From the NCBI RefSeq assembly GCF_003025555.1, contig NZ_PYMH01000009.1:124001-188000 (forward strand): a stretch of 64,000 nt of DNA. The letters run 5' to 3'. Shown here in pieces: positions 59,480 through 64,000 of this stretch (positions are counted from its first letter, which is position 1; each line of letters starts with the position of its first letter). The DNA is from Photobacterium lutimaris (GTDB lineage: Bacteria > Pseudomonadota > Gammaproteobacteria > Enterobacterales > Vibrionaceae). The position numbers were made by a program, and so were the translations under genes. The notes beneath the pieces are model-generated. The model searched no databases and was not told the origin of the DNA. It was given only the letters and a program-made list of their open reading frames with translations.

Positions 59480-60694
59480 ATGACAGGCGGACAAATTGGT
59501 AATGTTGATCTGGTAAAGCAGCTAAATAGCGCTGCTGTTTACCGGCTCATCGACTTGCAAGGCCCTATATCTCGAATCCAGGTTGCTGATATCAGTCAGC
59601 TCGCACCTGCAAGTGTTACTAAAATCACCCGCCAACTGCTGGAGCGCGGCCTGATTAAAGAGGTCGCGCAGCAGGCTTCCACCGGAGGCCGGCGTGCAAT
59701 TTCGTTGACTACAGAGTCAGCACCTTTTCACTCGATTGCGATTCGCCTCGGGCGAAACTACATCGAACTAACGATTTATGACCTTAGCGGCAAGCATATT
59801 GTCGGTACTGCGCATCCTTTCTACTATGCCAATCCACAAGAGCTTATCGATGGCTTGCTTGAGCATATCCGCACATTTATTTCCGATAACCAGAATGTGC
59901 TACGCGAACTGGTTGCCTTTGGGATCACCCTACCGGGCCTGATTGATCCGGAAAGCGGTGTGGTTGAGTACATGCCCCACATCGATGTTGATAACTTGCC
60001 GTTGTCGGAAATTATCACAGACAAATACGGTGTTGCCTGCTTTGTCGGCAATGATATCCGCGGCTTGGCACTGGCCGAGCATTATTTCGGGGCAAGCAGA
60101 GACTGCAGGGACTCTATCCTTGTCAGTGTCCACCACGGTACCGGTGCAGGGATCATTGTCAACGGGCAGGTATTCTTGGGCTTCAACCGTAATGTCGGTG
60201 AGATTGGCCATATCCAGATCGACCCGCTTGGCGACAAGTGCCAGTGTGGCAACTTTGGCTGCCTAGAAACCGTCGCAGCCGATCCGGCGATTATCCGCCA
60301 CGTTCAAGCCCTGCTTGACCAAGGCTACCCAAGCTCTTTGCAAGAGCTGGAAGATATCACCATGCCAGCTATCTGTGAAGCGGCCAATAAGGGCGACGAA
60401 CTGGCAAGCCAAGCGTTAATCAAAGTTGGTAATCAATTGGGCAAAGCCCTGGCAATGACCATCAACTTGTTTAACCCACAGAAAATTGTCGTGGCCGGTA
60501 ATATTACCCAAGCCAAAGACGTCATTTTTCCTGCGATTCGCCGCTGTGTGGAAACCCAGTCGCTTTCAACCTTTAACAAGGACTTGCCAATCGTTGAGTC
60601 TGTGCTCTACACCCAGCCGACCATCGGTGCATTTTCGATGATCAAGCGCGCCATGCTTAACGGTGTCTTGTTGCAGCGCTTGTTAGAAGAGTAA
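59480..60694 (+). CDS. nagC: NagC, ROK-family repressor of GlcNAc genes
   Basis: 404-residue repressor responding to GlcNAc-6-P. The N-terminal winged helix (VYRLIDLQGPISRIQVADISQLAPASVTKITRQLLERGLI, about 20-60) is followed by a ROK sugar-kinase-like domain. Within it are FVGNDIRGLALAEHYFG, GTGAGIIVNG, GEIGHIQIDPLG and the zinc motif CQCGNFGCLE. Last gene of nagBAC, autoregulated through the sites upstream of nagB (inference). Terminator at 60768-60798. Confidence 0.96.
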   Translation: MTGGQIGNVDLVKQLNSAAVYRLIDLQGPISRIQVADISQLAPASVTKITRQLLERGLIKEVAQQASTGGRRAISLTTESAPFHSIAIRLGRNYIELTIYDLSGKHIVGTAHPFYYANPQELIDGLLEHIRTFISDNQNVLRELVAFGITLPGLIDPESGVVEYMPHIDVDNLPLSEIITDKYGVACFVGNDIRGLALAEHYFGASRDCRDSILVSVHHGTGAGIIVNGQVFLGFNRNVGEIGHIQIDPLGDKCQCGNFGCLETVAADPAIIRHVQALLDQGYPSSLQELEDITMPAICEAANKGDELASQALIKVGNQLGKALAMTINLFNPQKIVVAGNITQAKDVIFPAIRRCVETQSLSTFNKDLPIVESVLYTQPTIGAFSMIKRAMLNGVLLQRLLEE

Positions 60695-60767
60695 CGAAAG
60701 CAAAGTTTAAAGCGAAAACCAAGACGATGATTAGCTTTCTAAGTTATTCATCCTGTTACAAAATATT

Positions 60768-60798
60768 AAGGGCAGACTTCAGACAGAAGACTGCCCTT
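60768..60798 (+). terminator. Probable terminator of nagBAC
   Basis: Stem AAGGGCAGACTTC/GAAGACTGCCCTT with one internal mismatch, then TTGTGTT. Confidence 0.7.
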
Positions 60799-60923
60799 TG
60801 TGTTATATTTCGCCGTCAATAAAGTACCCTCATAGATAGAGGTACATATCCAACAGCCAGTCCACACATCTAATTAATCCATTTTTGGCCTGGCGAAGAA
60901 CCATAAAGGAACGTCAGCCTAGC

Positions 60924-62510
60924 ATGGAACTTATCTATATCATCGCCGCCTTCTTGGCCGGCTTTATCGCACTTCGGTGCAAGCTGCCCCCACTCGTGGG
61001 TTTCCTTGTCGCCGGCTTTGCCCTCAATACCGCAGGCTACGAATCAACCCCGGTACTATCGAGCCTCGCCGATCTCGGTGTGACACTGCTGCTATTTACT
61101 ATTGGCCTAAAGCTCGATGTTAAAACCCTACTAAGCAAAGAAATCTGGGGTGGCGCCACCCTGCACAACCTGCTCACGACCGGCTTGTTTACCCTCGCTT
61201 TACTTGTCCTCAAGCAACTAGGGGTTGGTATGATGGCGGGTCTCGATGTGGCCCAAATAGCCTTGCTTGCCTTTGCCCTGTCGTTCTCCAGTACGGTATT
61301 TGCGATTAAGGCGCTACAGGAAAAAGGCGAGCTCAACGCAACTTACGGTACCCTCGCCATCGGGATCCTGATTATGCAGGATATCTTCGCGGTACTTTTC
61401 CTGACCGTATCGACCGGTAAGATCCCTGAAATCACAGCCCTTGCCCTGTTTGCCCTGCCACTGCTACGCCCTTCGCTGTTTAAGATCCTTGACCGTGCCG
61501 GGCACGGTGAGATGCTGGTGCTGTACGGTATTTTCCTGGCGCTGGTCGCCGGGGCTGGCTTGTTTGAGCTTGTCGGCATGAAGGCGGATCTCGGCGCGCT
61601 GATCATGGGTATGATGCTCGCCGCCCATCCCAAGTCATCAGAGATGTCAAAGTCGCTGTTCAACCTCAAAGAGCTATTGCTAGTCTGTTTTTTCCTCAAC
61701 ATTGGCTTGGCAGAAAAACCGACGCTCGATGGCCTACTAATGGCACTGTTGCTGATGGTTATGCTGCCGCTCAAGGGGATTTTGTATTACGTCATCTTCA
61801 ATTTGTTCCGCTACCGAGTCCGTACTTCCCTACTCGGGACCCTGACTCTGTTCAACTACAGCGAATTTGGCCTTATCGTCGGCGGTCTCGCCTACAAAAT
61901 GGGCATGCTACCGGGTAGCTTCTTGGTCGCCATTGCGATCGCGGTCTCCCTCTCTTTTCTCGTCGCCGCCCCGCTCAACAGCTTGGGTCATCGTCTCTAC
62001 AAAGATGCCTCAAAGTGGCTCAGAGAGTTCGAGCCGGAAAAACTCAATGCCAGTGATCGCCTGATAGATTTAGGGGATAAACAAATCCTGATCTTAGGTA
62101 TGGGCCGCATTGGTAGCGGGGCCTATGATGAGCTGGTAGCAACGTACGGCAACAAAATCATCGGGGTCGAAGCCCGTGAAGACTCGGTCGAACTGCATCA
62201 AGAGCAAGGTCGCCATGTCATCCACGGCGATGCTACCGACTCAGATTTTTGGGCCCGGGTGATCTCCAAGCAACATATTCAGCTGATCCTGCTCGCCATG
62301 CCGCACAGCCAAGCCAACAGTTTTGCCCTCGAGCAAATCCGTGAGCGCAATTACCAAGGCCAAATCGCTGCCATTGCCAAATATGACGATGAAGAAGAAG
62401 AGCTCAAAGCGCTGGGAGTCGATGCGGCCTTCAATATCTACAATGAAGCCGGTAGCGGCTTCGCTCGCCATGTGTGTGAACATTTGACACCACAAATTAA
62501 GTCGAACTAA
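60924..62510 (+). CDS. CPA2-family cation:proton antiporter with TrkA-N domain
   Basis: Inner-membrane protein of 528 residues from the ATG at 60924 (MELIYIIAAFLAGFIAL); the longer frame uses a TTG at 60885. About twelve membrane helices fill 1-370, with FSSTVFAIKALQEKGE and GILIMQDIFAVLFL, the CPA2 core with its conserved aspartate. A cytoplasmic TrkA-N/RCK domain follows (about 388-500) with LILGMGRIGSGAY and EAREDSVELH. It resembles KefB/KefC/YbaL-type K+/H+ antiporters, but substrate and control are unproven. Single gene with terminator at 62528-62556. Confidence 0.88.
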   Translation: MELIYIIAAFLAGFIALRCKLPPLVGFLVAGFALNTAGYESTPVLSSLADLGVTLLLFTIGLKLDVKTLLSKEIWGGATLHNLLTTGLFTLALLVLKQLGVGMMAGLDVAQIALLAFALSFSSTVFAIKALQEKGELNATYGTLAIGILIMQDIFAVLFLTVSTGKIPEITALALFALPLLRPSLFKILDRAGHGEMLVLYGIFLALVAGAGLFELVGMKADLGALIMGMMLAAHPKSSEMSKSLFNLKELLLVCFFLNIGLAEKPTLDGLLMALLLMVMLPLKGILYYVIFNLFRYRVRTSLLGTLTLFNYSEFGLIVGGLAYKMGMLPGSFLVAIAIAVSLSFLVAAPLNSLGHRLYKDASKWLREFEPEKLNASDRLIDLGDKQILILGMGRIGSGAYDELVATYGNKIIGVEAREDSVELHQEQGRHVIHGDATDSDFWARVISKQHIQLILLAMPHSQANSFALEQIRERNYQGQIAAIAKYDDEEEELKALGVDAAFNIYNEAGSGFARHVCEHLTPQIKSN

Positions 62511-62527
62511 TTCACACCTATCCACGA

Positions 62528-62556
62528 TAAAACGGCAGCTTCGGCTGCCGTTTGTT
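62528..62556 (+). terminator. Terminator of the CPA2 antiporter gene
   Basis: Stem AAACGGCAGC/GCTGCCGTTT with loop TTCG, then GTTTTTG. Confidence 0.88.
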
Positions 62557-62714
62557 TTTGTGCGCAAAATATCACCCACAATTAACTTTCATTCACTTTT
62601 TAGGGTATATATTAAATATTATTCATCAAGAGCTCTTTTTATTTATCGAATTGAAATTGATGGTTGCAATTCATTGTTGAATACGCAATTTTAACAATTA
62701 ACGAAAGGACAGCG

Positions 62715-62738
62715 ATGATGTGGCCAAGATCTGCCTAG
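62715..62738 (+). CDS. Possible 7-residue leader peptide before asnB
   Basis: ATGATGTGGCCAAGATCTGCCTAG follows the ribosome site AAAGGAC by about 5 bases and encodes MMWPRSA. It has no run of Asn codons, so classical asparagine attenuation is not indicated. It may be chance. Confidence 0.3.
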   Translation: MMWPRSA

Positions 62739-62859
62739 CACATAACAAAGTGCTAACGCATCGGAAATGCAAACCCACAAAACGGGTGATGCACACCGCC
62801 ACGCTGATTCCGGCAATTTTCATGGATAGCAACATTTAGTTAATTTTGGGGTAGGTAGT

Positions 62860-64000
62860 ATGTGTTCAGTATTTGGGATCCTAGACATCAAGAGTGATGC
62901 AACGGCATTACGTCAAACCGCATTGGAAATGTCTAAAAAAATGCGCCACCGCGGCCCTGACTGGTCTGGCATTTATTCATCAGATAAAGCCATTCTTGTT
63001 CACGAACGTCTGGCTATCGTCGACTTGAACAGCGGTGAACAGCCACTTTACAATGCTGATAAAACACATGCCCTTGCGGTAAATGGTGAGATCTACAACC
63101 ACAAAGAGCTGCGTGCTGAATTTGCCCCTGACTATCCGTTCCAGACCGAATCTGACTGTGAGATTATTCTGGCACTATACAAAGAGAAAGGCCCCGAGCT
63201 ACTTGATTACCTCAACGGTATTTTCGGCTTTATCCTATACGATGAGCAGGAAGATGCCTACCTGATCGGCCGTGACCATATCGGCATCATTCCGCTATAC
63301 CATGGCTATGACGAGCATGGTAACTACTATGTAGCCTCAGAAATGAAGGCATTGGTTCCGGTTTGTAAATCAATCAGTGAATTTCCTCCTGGCCACTTCC
63401 TATGGAGCAAAGCCGGCGAACCAACCCGCTACTACAAGCGCGACTGGATGGAATTTGATGCAGTGGTTGACGCTAAGACGGATAAGGTCGCGTTGTCTGA
63501 TGCATTGGAAGGAGCTGTTAAACGCCAGCTAATGACCGATGTGCCTTACGGTGTACTGCTTTCTGGTGGCTTGGATTCCTCAGTGATTTCAGCCATTACC
63601 AAAAAATTTGCCGCCCGCCGTATCGAAGATAACGAAGAATCAGATGCTTGGTGGCCAACCCTGCACTCCTTCGCCATTGGCCTAGAAGGCGCACCGGACC
63701 TAAAAGCAGCGAAGGTTGTTGCCGATAGCATCGGTACGGTTCACCATGAACTAACTTATACTGTTCAGGAAGGTCTGGACGCTATCCGCGATGTGATTTA
63801 CCACATCGAGACTTACGATGTCACCACCATCCGCGCGTCGACGCCGATGTACCTGATGTCACGCAAGATCCGTGCAATGGGTATCAAGATGGTACTGTCT
63901 GGCGAAGGTGCCGACGAAGTTTTCGGTGGCTACCTGTATTTCCACAAAGCCCCTAACGCACAAGAGTTCCATGAAGAAACGGTCCGTAAGCTACTCGCAC
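62860..64000 (+). CDS. asnB: Asparagine synthetase B (glutamine-hydrolysing), 3' end cut by the window
   Basis: Makes asparagine from aspartate, ATP and glutamine. 380 codons are visible. The N-terminal glutaminase domain starts MCSVFGILDI, with nucleophile C2 exposed after Met removal, then MRHRGPDWSG and LAVNGEIYNHKELR. The synthetase domain has the PP-loop LLSGGLDSSVISAI (near residue 230) and LSGEGADEVFGGYLYF. The C-terminal third lies beyond base 64000. Confidence 0.96.
   Translation, partial: MCSVFGILDIKSDATALRQTALEMSKKMRHRGPDWSGIYSSDKAILVHERLAIVDLNSGEQPLYNADKTHALAVNGEIYNHKELRAEFAPDYPFQTESDCEIILALYKEKGPELLDYLNGIFGFILYDEQEDAYLIGRDHIGIIPLYHGYDEHGNYYVASEMKALVPVCKSISEFPPGHFLWSKAGEPTRYYKRDWMEFDAVVDAKTDKVALSDALEGAVKRQLMTDVPYGVLLSGGLDSSVISAITKKFAARRIEDNEESDAWWPTLHSFAIGLEGAPDLKAAKVVADSIGTVHHELTYTVQEGLDAIRDVIYHIETYDVTTIRASTPMYLMSRKIRAMGIKMVLSGEGADEVFGGYLYFHKAPNAQEFHEETVRKLLA

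Larger units (their letters stand above)
62511..62859. other. Long leader region upstream of asnB
   Basis: About 350 bases. After the antiporter terminator it is AT-rich to about 62700. Then comes a tiny reading frame (62715-62738) and a series of small inverted repeats up to about 62825, directly before asnB. No larger gene. Confidence 0.5.

Noticed and set aside
1..64000. Mobile elements, CRISPR arrays, tRNA or rRNA genes
   Set aside because: No transposase, integrase, direct-repeat/spacer pattern or recognisable tRNA or rRNA sequence was found; gene order is that of a conserved core chromosome.

Overview
The window is core chromosome of a gammaproteobacterium of the Vibrionaceae. This rests on gene content and gene order: minCDE/rnd/fadD, tsaB-yoaA, sdhCDAB-sucABCD next to gltA, seqA-pgm opposite ybfF, fldA-fur, and nagE/nagBAC beside glnS, together with E. 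coli-like proteins and GC near one half. A Photobacterium- or Grimontia-like member is plausible, but that is an inference from memory. I found no rRNA, tRNA, CRISPR array, insertion sequence or prophage.

Layout. 1-3.3 kb: partial thymidine kinase, a lysine-riboswitch-controlled NhaC-family transporter (LysW type) and hns. 3.5-6.8 kb: mltB-type transglycosylase and ycgL opposite the division-site operon minCDE. 6.9-14.4 kb, minus strand: rnd, fadD, an alpha/beta hydrolase, slp, a small unknown gene, tsaB and yoaA. 14.6-21.5 kb: an exported truncated haemoglobin opposite purU, yecM opposite argS, a diguanylate cyclase, a DUF924 gene and a HIT protein. 21.5-24.3 kb: the Fur-boxed feoABC ferrous-iron operon. 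24.6-28.4 kb: an orphan hybrid two-component protein with a beta-propeller sensor and an AraC output. 28.6-31.3 kb: znuA opposite znuCB around a Zur operator, with a histidine-rich tandem repeat inside ZnuA.

31.4-43.1 kb: a small cysteine-rich periplasmic protein, then the TCA block (sdhCDAB-sucABCD on the minus strand, gltA divergent). 43.1-53.5 kb: a calcium-type P-type ATPase, a Nif3-like protein, ybfA, a DUF1853 protein, pgm, seqA, ybfF, a DUF2788 protein, fldA and fur. 53.6-60.8 kb: glnS and the N-acetylglucosamine regulon (nagE opposite nagBAC, with CRP and NagC-like sites between). 60.9-64 kb: a CPA2-type antiporter and the start of asnB.

Metal homeostasis is a theme: feoABC with a Fur box, fur itself, and znuABC with a Zur box. 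Central metabolism is the other: the TCA genes, GlcNAc use, pgm and fadD. The least explained items are the orphan hybrid regulator, the exported globin, a possible small RNA beside feoA, a 25-bp inverted repeat in the sdhC promoter region, a small gene apparently broken by a 4-bp duplication between nagE and glnS, and a second possible gene remnant between fldA and fur.
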